From Petrosia ficiformis (Eukaryota; Porifera; Demospongiae; Haplosclerida; Petrosiidae), in contig OX345652.1 in assembly GCA_947044365.1 (NCBI GenBank), positions 62,001 through 126,000 of the forward strand: DNA of 64,000 bases. The letters are read 5' to 3'. Positions 10,736-28,511 of the stretch are shown here, one piece after another. Under the pieces are notes generated by a model, which was not told the origin of the DNA, did not search any database, and saw only the letters and a list, made by a program, of their open reading frames with translations. The position numbers were made by a program, and so were the translations under genes. Position 1 is the stretch's first letter. Each line of letters begins with the position of its first letter.

Positions 10736-12920
10736 TCAGCAAGCAGGAAATGGTCTGTAACAATAAAAGTAATTTTTGGGTAAGGACCAAAAGAACGTAC
10801 CTTTCGAATCCTTCCTTAGGTTCTGTTAATTTATGTCTTATCAAAAATTCTGCTACGATTGCAGCAACCTTTAAAAATAGTAATAACTTGTAAAGTAATG
10901 TATTATAAACATACTTTGTCTGGTAAATCTTCATGTACAGAATGACCACACCCAGATAACACCTGCATTTGAAACTTCCCTATCAGAACAAAAGCCTTCA
11001 TAATTATATTAACTACTCCCTGCTTTGCTTACCTTGCATTTGTCCTATGGTGAGATCTTTATCTAATCTATCAACACCTATGTAAAATAAAGTAATTAGC
11101 ATCATCAAAAAGCTTCTATTGTTACTAGTTAAGAACCTGCCAGTATCAAGATCTTTGGAACTGTGACTGTTAAGAATAGTTTTGACAGACCCTCAAACCA
11201 TCCTACCCAATATTTTTCAGTTTTTAATAAATCAATTCTCCATACATAATGAGAATCAGATGAAGACTGTGAAACACAAGCACTATCACTACTTTCATCC
11301 TCCTCTATGATGTTTTCGGTAACTCCAACTATCAGAGGATGACTTGAAGATGTGGTAGATTTTGTATCACTATCAATTTTACAGGTTAAAAAGTACATTA
11401 ATTAAAACATGACATTTATCACATGACACAATCACATTATCACATGACATACATAATTGATTATCACATGAAAAAATCACATGATATATGAAGTCACATG
11501 ACTAACACATATGATCACATGACATAAACCTGAGATCAAGACACATTCACATGGCAGTCATGTGACGACATATCATCACGTGACATCAAGACACAATCAC
11601 ATGACCTATTTATGCAATCATGTGACATAGACATATCATCATGACTGAGTCACATCTTTGCATGATATAATCACCTGACATCAAGACATCATCATGTGAC
11701 ATAACCATACTATCATGTGATATAGACATATTGTCACATGACGTCAACACACCATCACATGACAATCACATTTGTTACATGACTCAATCATCTTATCACA
11801 TGACATGGGAATATCACAACAAATCACATCAGGTCATTCATGTACCTCTTTACTTGGCCAACCATTGAAACTCTGGCTGACAATCTATTTCTTAACTGAC
11901 CACTGCGGATACTAATATCATCCTCATAATTATCATGACACAATATTTTAGTAGAATACCTCCACTCTATTGCATGTTCAAGACTATTGAATGATTCTGG
12001 TCTACCTCTTATAAAACTCTGCATACCAAAAAGTGATTCCATTGCAGTTCCTTTATATATATATATAGTGTATGTATGTCCTTACTTGATATAAATGTAC
12101 TACTACCAATCATACCTTCTACAACATCTATAACTGATAATCCAACAAGTGAAGGTATTGATCCGCTAGCTGCAACCCTAACTGCAATAGCACCACCCAT
12201 GCTAGTATATGATTATAATGTCAAATATAGTAATAATGTCATTCAATACCTGTGTCCCATTAAAACAGTTGGTGGTGCATGATCTTTATATAATGTACTG
12301 AATACAGTTCTAACATCTCTGGAATGTAGCACTTTTATATAATCTATTGATAATATAATCAAATCTTACCTAACTAATGTATTTGAATCTAAGTCATAAT
12401 CATCAGTAGTGACTGAATCTCCTGTAATTACAGGATGTGGGAAATATATTTAGAACTAAACCTATGAAAATCAAAATTACCGTGTCCTCTAATGTCAATA
12501 GCCACAACACAACACTCGACTAGTTTTGATATCTCTACCTACAGTGAGATATCACAAATATCTCTTACTATATCTACAAAATATTACACATACAGCAAAA
12601 CAAGCCCAGGATAATGCAGAATGCCCTCCTCCATGTAGTAGCAACAGGACTGGACCACTACTTCCTTTAGAATATATTCTGAATGACTAACAAGAGTTAA
12701 GTTCACCATCTCATAAAAGTAAAATAGTTATTATAACAGTGTAAGGATACATTATTGTCAATTCTAATATCTTGTGAAGTATCAAAGAAGTCATGCCATG
12801 GTAAAGGAGAGTAATCCTTCTTACGCTTCCCTCCACCACTACAATGTAGAAGAGCATCAATATGTATTCATTATGTATAATTCACTTATAAAACTTCAAG
12901 GAATATATCATTGTTGCCAT
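10736..12920 (-). CDS. PPME1: Protein phosphatase methylesterase 1
   Basis: Multi-exon minus-strand gene. Recognised pieces in order: KDYSPLPWHDFFD, GPVLLLLHGGGHSALSW, VVAIDIRGHGDS, GHSMGGAIAVRVAA (nucleophile Ser), IDVVEG, FIRGRPESF, SARVSMVGQVK, YVWRIDLLKTEKYW, LAGSDRLDKDLTIGQMQGKF, SGCGHSVHEDLPDK (catalytic His), ending GFERPFPAC. This is the PPME1 order; it removes the methyl ester from the C-terminal leucine of PP2A catalytic subunit. The start at 12920 (MATMIYSLKFYN then GGGKRKKDY) is my choice: the 35-nt exon 12920-12886 joins exon 12838-12751 in the right phase across a 47-nt intron. The last exon is only 19 nt (10754-10736). One intron (11845-11370) is long and repetitive. Confidence 0.92.
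11400..11820. repeat. Degenerate TCACATGA tandem array in PPME1 intron
   Basis: About 30 copies of CACATGA/TCATGTGA with irregular 8-15-nt spacing fill most of a 476-nt intron. CACATG is an E-box form (CANNTG), so this is either a simple-repeat expansion or a cluster of bHLH-type sites. Confidence 0.85.
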
Positions 12921-13833
12921 AACATTTTGCAATCTATAATATATATATACTATACACAGTAGAGCAAATATTAAATTCCAGGTAAAACACAATGAATAGA
13001 CAAGTGAGTAATTACTACACGGGACAGTCCATGGAGTACATACCATATTTTAATTAGTAAATTGAGAACTTTGAAATAGATGAGGCAAAACGTTCCACTA
13101 TGTATAATTACACTATCAATTTTAAGTGATTGTTATTATGAGCTTAAGTGTGTTTGTTGAGGATGATCGTGAACTCAGTGAATCCATTTAAAGAAATTTG
13201 GAAAACAATATTTAGTTGCATTTGAAGAGTACTAAAAAATCTTACTAAAGTTCTAGTTTTTTAATATGCAAATGAATTTACTTGAAGAGAAGGGAATATG
13301 ATAACAGATATTTTAAACATCCTTTATTAGTTCATATAGTAAACACATTCATGACCCACACACACCTACACTATATATCAAGTGTTTTTAGTATTTACTC
13401 CACAGGAAGAGGTAAGTGCTAAGCTCTCCCAGAAAATTCTAAGATTTACATTACTATCATTTTGAATACTAGTGAAACATGACAGCTGTCATAGTCAGCA
13501 GTTAGTGCGGAAGATCTATTACAATCACAAAAAAACACTCAGATTAAAATAGTAACAATTTTAGTGATGTCATTCATTTATTGAGATAATTGTATTCACA
13601 CAGAGGTACACAAGTACAGTGTCATAGTTACAGTTAATAATCACAATATAACAGTTCATACTAGTACAAGAACATTATAATACATGTATTTTGAAGTAAA
13701 GGTTTAGCCATAATAGTTTTGACTTGCTATATAAATACATACATCAGAAACATATTATATTATGAATGTACGTCCACGTGTATGCAATTTACAATATAAA
13801 ACGCCATTGGAAATGTGAGAGCTCTACTAGAAT
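12921..13833. other. Intergenic region, no gene recognised
   Basis: About 900 bp of AT-rich sequence between the PPME1 start and the 3' end of the next minus-strand gene. It contains the PPME1 5' UTR/promoter and the small gene's 3' UTR. I see no extended ORF, tRNA-like fold or clear repeat. Confidence 0.6.
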
Positions 13834-14117
13834 CTAAGCAGTTTTTAGTCTAGGAGCCTGACCTTGTGGACCATGCAATTTCATCAGAGGCCTATTATTA
13901 ATGAATAATAATTTATCATAACATAATTATTAATCATTAATAGTATACTGGTGGGTGGGTCTGACACATTCACGTATCGCGTAATTGTAGAGACACATTT
14001 TCCATTATAATAATGCTATATTCATGATTGTAAATAAATAACTTACAGCCTATGGTTTGGAATGGAAGGAAATGGAGGTAGGTGTTTAGTAACAACCTCC
14101 TTTTGTAAGGACGACAT
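13834..14117 (-). CDS. Small two-exon protein, 42 residues, unknown
   Basis: Exons 14117-14047 and 13891-13834 join in phase over a 155-nt GTAAGT..ATAG intron to give 43 codons with stop. The protein starts MSSLQKEVVTKHLPPFPSIP and ends in a basic stretch HGPQGQAPRLKTA. No signal peptide or membrane helix. The P-L-M-K-L-H-G segment faintly recalls the [PL]LI[KR]F box of the KGD4/MRPS36 family, but that is not enough to name it. An overlapping longer ORF (14194 leftward) in another frame does not carry into the second exon. Divergent from the Rel-type gene. Confidence 0.5.
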
Positions 14118-14373
14118 TTCAAAGATATCCGGAGTTGCCCTATTGCACAATTACGTAATTCGGCGAAGGGATATCCCCGCCTCGCTGCAGGCATTATAAA
14201 TTCTGGCTACACAAAAGGTTGGTCACAAATTTTTGACAGACTGAAACTTACAACATTCCTGTCTCCTGTTTAGTAAACTATTGCAAGAAACAGTTTATTT
14301 TTCTCACAGATTACAAACAAGGGTAAAGTTTCGTTTCATTTTAATTCGCAGCAAGAAAGACCAGACAACGGCT

Positions 14374-17308
14374 ATGAACACACAGTACCCAGGGGGAACC
14401 CACAACAACAACCTACTCGATTTTAATTTTCGTAAACGAAGGCGACAAAACGAAATTTCTACCTCCAGTAGTGATAGTTTGGAAGAATATCCATCGAAGC
14501 AAAGTGCTTTTTGTTCAGTGGATATTGTAGAAACCTCTCCTCTTTCTCCAGAAAGTGGAATTGAGACAGACATTACACATTCTCCATATTATTCAAATAT
14601 GTCCATAATTACAGTAGAAGCACAGCCAGACCAATGTAAGCATGGATTGTGGCTTACAATAGTGGATGAACCAGAGGAGGTATGCACACAATAATACTAC
14701 TCTTAGTCATGCTATTATCCTTTCTTTTCATCAAACAGAATTACAGAGCTCGATATGACAGTGAGGGATGTCGAGGACCAATGAAAGGACGTAATGGAGG
14801 GTGTCCCACTGTAGAGGTAGGTACTAGTATCCGGAAAAATAATATATGTATATATCAGAAATCTAATATTGTGTGTGGTGATGTAGCATTTATTGGGTAA
14901 CACATACATTTTCAACCATTTGTATCCATGAAAAGTATAATATTTATAGATAGCAGTGGTTCATTTTCAGTATAGTTATCTACCAACCTGTGTATTATAC
15001 CAGTAAATTTATTCATAACAGTCATGAGATGTTGTCATCAAAACTGTTGAATATTGGTGTGTTATGAATTAGATATTGAGTTATTTCCTATGAACTTGTC
15101 AACAAACAGTCCCCACATTTTCAAAACAGATAGTTTCTATATCCTTTCAGGGAATTGACATGTTTTTTTAATACTGTCCTTTAGGTAACTGGTGACACCA
15201 GGTGGAGTAATGGAGATTTAAAAGTTGAACTTGTGGCAGCAGACAGATCTGCATTGAATTCTTGCAAATTAGATAGCTCTGAAGATGGGACCAATTTAAA
15301 TAAGAAAGTTCATCCAGGAGAGAAAATCTCGTAAGTTTTTAATATTGTATATATTTGCAAATTATGTATTGTATCTTTGTTAAATACAGGTTTGAAAATC
15401 TTCGCATTAGGAGGCTGAAAAAAGGAGATGCAAGTAGTAAAGCTAATAACAGACATTATTCAACAGCTGGGAGCAAGGGAACCAAGTCACCAAGGGGAAA
15501 ACAAGATGAGAAAGTAGCTTATCTTTTATTCACTGCTACCATCAAATCTCTTGATTATGGAGACATTCAGTTGAAAGTTTTGTCTCAAGCTGTTCATCTG
15601 AGTAAGTAACACAACAATTTCAGTTACTAATATTAGTTACTGACTGTATTTTGCAGATGCAAGCCATGAGCCTCCAGAAGTCCATTGCATTGTCCCACAA
15701 TATGGATCTGTTGGAGATCAAATTGCCATTATTGGAACGAGGATGCATTCCCGTAAGTTGATATCATTTGTTATGAATAGTTAAATAGTTCTATTAGGTA
15801 CTAAATAATCTTATGAAACAACTAATACTAGTACACCCACATTGCATTTTGAGATTACATCACTGCAATCCTTATTGCTATACACACAAGTATAGTTCCA
15901 GTTCCCTATATAGTGTCTCAGTTCCTTTGTAAATATAATTACTACTACCTTCTTTTAATAACAGCACGAGTATCTTTTTTTGTAAATGTTGATGGGAAAG
16001 AAAAGGAATTTGTAGCAGAAGTAAATAAAGAAGTTTCACATCAGGTTTGTGGACCACCTAGCTATTTTACTAAACATTTGTTTTGCTAATGCAACTTTTA
16101 CAAGTCTTTGTATGGCATATTGGTATGATAATACAATTTTCACTTACAGAATGCACTTGTTGTCAAGGTTCCTGCATTGCCAGGAGGTGTTTATATAAAC
16201 AATATAGCAAATGTTCACATATGTGTCACAGCTGGTAAAGGAGATAGAACTGGTAAAGAACCACTGAAAAGTGTGCCTTCAGCATTTCGATGTGTGATGC
16301 CAGGTGAGCTCTGACTTTAAAGAAAACTAAGTCAAAGTGTTTGTGGGTTTATGACATAGAAACTGAATGTATAGCGCTTGTGATGTTGCTATTGATATCT
16401 ATCTGATACTGCCTCTTGTGGTTAGCAGGTGGGACTAGATATGATATTCCTATGGTTTTCTTTCATTCCTGAGTAGAGGGTTCAAATTCCATTCACTGTA
16501 AACTTCCCCTGTTGTTAATTATTACATCATGTTTATTTTCATGTAAAATTAATCCAAATATTTGTTAATTGCAGGCTTTTGCAAAGATTGTTGCATATCA
16601 TCACAAACTCAGCACTCATCATTGAATTCCTTTGGTTATAAGATGTTCTGCACACCACTGGCACAGTCTGTACCATATCAACAACCAATGATTTTAAATG
16701 TCACTAAACCAATATCAACTACTAAACGCATTGGCACTCCTCCTCCTCCTTTAAATACATCTGGGTGTCAGAATTACCTTGTACCAAGTCCTCCTGTGGG
16801 TATTAGTGGGTATATGTCTAGTCAGCCTAGTCAAGGTTCTCTTCAGCTAGCTAGCATTGGGAATATATACCCTACATCTTGTGTTGGGAGTAGTATCACA
16901 TCTTCATCATTACTGACAAATCAGTCACATATGGATACCCAACAGGACAATGAAGTTGAGGATATAATCTCTACATTGTGTGATCCTCCAGATACATCCG
17001 ATACATGTCCCATTACTCCTCTCTCAGGAAGCATTCATAGTCCACCACATGTGCATTCTCCTTATATGCATCAAACAGAAACAATGATGAACACAGACTC
17101 AATGATTGATGGACTTAGTTTCTCAAATGATCCTTCTGGACCTGTCAGCCCAGATGAGTTTAACCAGTACCTGCCTAGTGAGAGTACAGTTGTTACTCTT
17201 TCTCCCTCTTCATTCGTTCCTGTTTCTACTTCTTCTCAGGAGTACCCCAGTGTTCTTTACTCTGGTGGATGTCAGCCTAATTCCTTGGGCTACCCTCAAA
17301 ATCCTTGA
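14374..17308 (+). CDS. Rel-homology transcription factor, NFAT/NFAT5-like
   Basis: Eight exons (14374-14679, 14739-14816, 15185-15330, 15390-15601, 15657-15752, 15965-16044, 16150-16303, 16575-17308) sum to 1,806 nt, 601 residues. An N-terminal basic patch FRKRRRQN may be a nuclear signal. The Rel homology DNA-binding domain follows, with recognition loop RARYDSEGCRGPMKG (NFAT consensus R-A-x-Y-x-[TS]-E-G-[SC]-R-G). The IPT/TIG domain (EPPEVHCIVPQYGSVGDQIA to HICVTAG) includes HQNALVVKVP, close to the NFAT5 form. The last exon encodes a Ser/Pro/Thr-rich tail, probably an activation domain. No ankyrin repeats are seen, unlike p100/p105 NF-kB. I prefer NFAT-like over NF-kB because of the loop residues and the HQN-L-V-K-V-P motif. 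Calcineurin-docking motifs were not recognised. Confidence 0.85.
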
Positions 17309-17804
17309 CACAATGTTGTCATCATCAGTTGGGTTGTAACAGCCCGTGTTGTTCCCAAAACCGGCATGATGTTGTACATCAACAAACGACTGTTGATTTC
17401 TGTAGAAATATAATCTTTTGCACCTTTTAATGTAATTTTTCTGTGTGCCATTTGGTTTTCTCAAATGTATTTAATATTCCTATGGGATGAGATTTTATTT
17501 AAGGCTGTCTTGTTTGAATAATCATAATTATAGTATTTTGTTACATAATATATACACTCATCACTATCTTTTGGTGAACTCATTTTTTACATATTGGCCA
17601 AAATGGTCTTTTAACATGTACATTCTTTTTAGTTAAATAAATATATAATTATATAATCAAACATTTATTATAAACTATATATATATATAACAGTATCTTC
17701 AAATTAAATTTTTTTGATGTCATGAAATTCAATTGGAATGTTTTGGGAAATATCATCAAAAGCTGACATAATCATGCATACATACAAATAAAGAATAATT
17801 CAAT
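17309..17804. other. Convergent 3' UTR region of the Rel-type gene and RPL31
   Basis: AT-rich, with AATAAA-like sequence near 17636-17641 and TA repeats at about 17675-17690. No gene seen. Confidence 0.6.
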
Positions 17805-18352
17805 TTAATCATCAGTATCATCAATATCAACTGTCTTCGTTTCAAGGCCTGAGTAAAGAAACATTCATTGCAAATTTATAACTCTGTTATCAGATAATAA
17901 TACCTTTGAACGATTCTACATGTACATGTGTGACCAATGTATAAAATTTATGAGCGGAATCTTCATCTTCATTTCGTCTTCTGTGTAATCTTACCCTCAC
18001 TCTGAATGGAACATTCCTAATAAACAATTATTACACCATCATCACAATCCACTAATCAAATCCAGTAAACACGTACCTAATACCCTTCGACCACACTTCT
18101 TTATTAAGTCGAGTATCTATGCGTACATCAGGTGTTCTCATCTGCTTCTCTGCAAACTTCTTTATAGCTTTTATTGCTCTCGGAGCACGTTTTTTGAATC
18201 CTCTATTTCAATGCAGTTATAAAGTTAGTGGTCTTATTTCAAGTGAATAATACTTACATGCCATGAATGTACTTGTGTAAATGTATAGTATACTCTCTAG
18301 TTACAACCTCTTTCAGAGCTGACTTGCTCTTCTTCTCTGATTTTGGAGGCAT
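17805..18352 (-). CDS. RPL31: 60S ribosomal protein L31 (eL31)
   Basis: Four coding exons (18352-18258, 18202-18077, 18016-17904, 17848-17805) give exactly 125 residues, the length of human RPL31. Landmarks: [74 protein letters not shown]. It sits at the exit-tunnel side of the large ribosomal subunit. A likely noncoding first exon ends with a GTAAGA donor near 18440, and the start codon follows a CATAG acceptor directly. The upstream region has GCATGCGC motifs. Confidence 0.98.
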
Positions 18353-18577
18353 CTATGATTAAATATATTATTTTTTACATATATACACACAGCCAAATGA
18401 CTTATTGAACAGAAGGTACATAGATGAATGTCGATTCTTACCTCCACTACCAACGTGACACTGAAGAGAAACTTGTCGCACGCATGCGCATTGTGATATT
18501 TGTACGCATGCGCGAAACCTCATGAACTGCGTAAGACGGTAAGAGAATCTTGTATAGAGTGTAGTGGAAGTATTCCA
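18353..18577. promoter_or_regulatory. RPL31 / CARD-Death gene divergent promoter with GCATGCGC sites
   Basis: Two CGCATGCGC elements, at about 18480-18488 and 18505-18514. The sequence is the palindromic core of NRF-1-type sites (TGCGCATGCGCA). The same core recurs at 58548-58740 upstream of the coiled-coil gene. Confidence 0.6.
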
Positions 18578-19418
18578 GATGGAAAAACCATTTGAGAAAG
18601 GTAAGAGTGGTATGAACGTGATTAGACAGGTAATTGCAAAGTTCAGGTGTGTGCTATTTTAATTCTACATACTAGTATGTATATATTTTTACTGCCTGAT
18701 TTCTCTGTGCTCACAATACAACACTGAAATCAAGACTGTCTTCTGTCATTCTATTATCATTTGGTATACACAATTTCCAGCTTTTAAGGAATTACAGTAA
18801 ATATTATGTGTATTGTGGTAATACAATTATATTTTAAATTGAAAATGAAGTGATGTGATAATTAATATCTCGCTATTAGCTACATGTACTAGTTAATAAG
18901 GTATCTTAAAAGAAACTTTGTTCTATTCAAGATTTCCCACCTGAAATACAACAGATTTATAATGAGAGATCATTTTAATAGCTATTAAAATGGCTGTGCA
19001 TTCTGGAATGGCTGTGTATTTTATATGGTGTGGATCTGGTAAGTATATCAAGTGTGATGTAGGCACTAATGACTCTATTTATATTGTTGACTTGAAAGAG
19101 AACGATATATGTGACAATTCTGAGTTTAGTATAACAGTACATGTACTAAAACAGGAGATTTTTAGCGTAATAAATGTGACTAATATAATAATTATTTATA
19201 ATTATTATAATAGGATCATGATGTATTCTGATATCTAAACAATTTTTCATGAAGATGTTTCAGCAGAACTACTGAAGACACAAGTGAGTGTTATCTTTAA
19301 TATAATATTATATATATACAAATATTCCTGAGACATCTATACTTGCAAAGGCATTGAATCAAGAAGAGCAATGGAATAGGTTTAAACACCATGTTGTTAG
19401 TGAACTAATTCATAAGTG
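18578..19418 (+). CDS. Possible 5' exons: separate small gene or upstream part of the CARD/Death gene
   Basis: Short exons that join in phase: MEKPFEK (from 18578, GTAAGA donor), a segment MAVHSGMAVYFIWCGS ending in GTAAGT near 19039, AELLKTQ (ending GTGAGT near 19283), and ALNQEEQWNRFKHHVVSELI starting near 19350. Read as is, it stops at TGA near 19418 (about 55 residues). Splicing at CATAA|GTGATG to the acceptor TTTTACAG near 19530 keeps an open frame into MCDTPEYK.. of the next gene. I cannot decide without transcripts. No family recognised for this stretch. Confidence 0.35.
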
Positions 19419-19561
19419 ATGGCATACACATAATTATGTAATCATAATTAACAATCATTACTACATTAATTATTAAGTGTTAGGCCATGTATTGTTTCAT
19501 CCTGTTGTATTTAGAGTGGGTGTTTTACAGCCCCACCTATAAAATACCCTTCAAGATTTCA

Positions 19562-21048
19562 ATGTGTGACACACCTGAATACAAAGCTTTTATCTCCTGT
19601 CAAGGAGATCTACTAGATAGCATTGCTGCTAGTTCTGAGAGTATTATATCATTAGCTCATCGATTAAATGGTAAAGTGCTTACCAATGCTGTTTTAATAG
19701 TAGCTACAGACAGGAATACTTCAGCTGTTGACAGAGCGAACAAAATACTCTGTCCAGTTTTGAATTGTATCAAAAGAGACAAGAACCTGTTCCATTTCTT
19801 TGTGAAACAGCTAAAGGAAGTTGGTTTCATGATGGATGCTGTAAACCTAGAGGAGAAACTAAGTGAGTCTTGTTAAAAGCTTGTTTACTGTATGTTATGT
19901 ACTTGTTAGGAAACAATGGAGGTGAAGTTAAGGAAACTAGTGATGTTCGTGAAATTACAAGTACTTCAGACAATGGTACAAGTGGAATAGTTGCAAGTAA
20001 AGTGATAATACATATTAATAAATATTAATAAATATTAATAATATGATATATATTAGGAAAGAGGAAATCTGATGGAAATGGTGTACCTGGTATGTTAGGT
20101 ATAAATATTATATATACTGTTATTTAGTAATATGTTTTACAGAATCCAAGAGAGGAGGTCATAATGATGTTCATAGCACTGGTTAGTGTAGTACATATGA
20201 AACGGGAGGATATTCTTTTATAATAAGCTTTTTATAAGTTTTCGAGTTTATGGATGTAACACCACTAATATATATTTTGATGAATGTGGATCATCTTTGT
20301 GCTTTTTTCCATTTACTTTTCATCTTCTATATAACAGATGAGAAACCCACTATGTCAGAATTAATGAATATTGTTGCTGTGAAAATAGGTACAGGCTGGT
20401 CAAAGGTAAGTCGTTTTCACATTCAATTATACAATCATTTTATTGTAAATTAAACAGCTTGGATTGGCTCTTGGATTAGAAGAGACTGAATTGGATGTCA
20501 TTAAGAATGAGAATAGTAATGTAAATGGATTTTGTTGTGCTATGTTTGATCTATGGAAAAAGAAATCCAGTTCATCTTATCCATATCATTGGTCTACACT
20601 TGATAAAGCTCTGAGAAGTGATGCTGTGAAATACATTGGTTTGGCTAATGAAATAGATGAAGGACGATGTCAACTTAAAACTTATTCAAGTAAGAGTAAT
20701 CATATGATAATAATTATAACTTATTATTAATATAATCCAGATGAGTATAATGAATTCGCTAATCATCGGCCTTCATTAAGTGAGCTAATAGAATATGTTG
20801 GTTGTCATGTTGAACAGAAGTGGAAACCTATTGGTATAGAGTTAGGTTTGGAAATAGAGACATTAGGTTGTATAGGATATAATGAGAAAGATTCTTCTGG
20901 TTGTATGAGAAAGGTTTTTGATGAATGGCAAAAAAGGATGTCTAAACCTTATACATGGCAAACCATACTAACAGCTCTCATTATGCCACAAGTTCTTGAA
21001 AAAGATTGGGCTGAAAATACAGTGAAGATACTTAGAAGTACAAAGTAA
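19562..21048 (+). CDS. CARD-like plus two Death-domain adaptor
   Basis: Exons 19562-19862, 19910-19996, 20057-20089, 20143-20181, 20338-20405, 20458-20689 and 20741-21048 sum to 1,068 nt (355 residues). Residues about 5-100 form an all-helical module (LLDSIAASSESIISLAHRLN..LFHFFVKQLKEVGF) with CARD-like heptads. A polar linker with a basic KRKS patch follows. The two last exons each hold a Death-domain pattern: MSELMNIVAVKIGTGWSKLG..LGLEETELDVI..WKKK, and LSELIEYVGCHVEQKWKPIG..LGLEIETLGCI..W. The W-x-x-[LI]-[GA]-x-x-L-G-L and D/C-x-I positions are the Death core. By family it should join receptors or NLRs to caspases or NF-kB signalling in the cytosol. No enzyme domain or membrane segment. 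The start may lie further upstream. Confidence 0.75.
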
Positions 21049-21195
21049 AAGGCCTATATTTATTAGTTTATTTATAATTTTTTGTAATTTTTTTAATAAT
21101 TATTATGAAGTAATAATTATAATTAATAATAATAATATTATTAATAATTGTAATTATCATTTTGGAGGGATTACAGACCACGTGCAGAACTGCAG

Positions 21196-28279
<7,084 letters not shown>

Positions 28280-28511
28280 CAGTACTAAACATTATCTGAA
28301 CTATTATTCACACAAATCATTTATCGTATATTATTATTAGCACAATTAACACAATATAGAACTACTATCATAATTAAAAGGGGTGAGTATTAATGAGAAT
28401 CAATAGTAATGATGATAATTAAAGAGGTAAGTGTAATATGAAGATATATGATTGATATAACACTGGTTATTAGGGTATACCTATTATTTAATAAGTAATG
28501 GTGGTTTCATT

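Noticed and set aside
14304..14573. Minus-strand 89-codon ORF over the first Rel exon
   Set aside because: Shadow of the Ser-rich coding sequence; no gene features.
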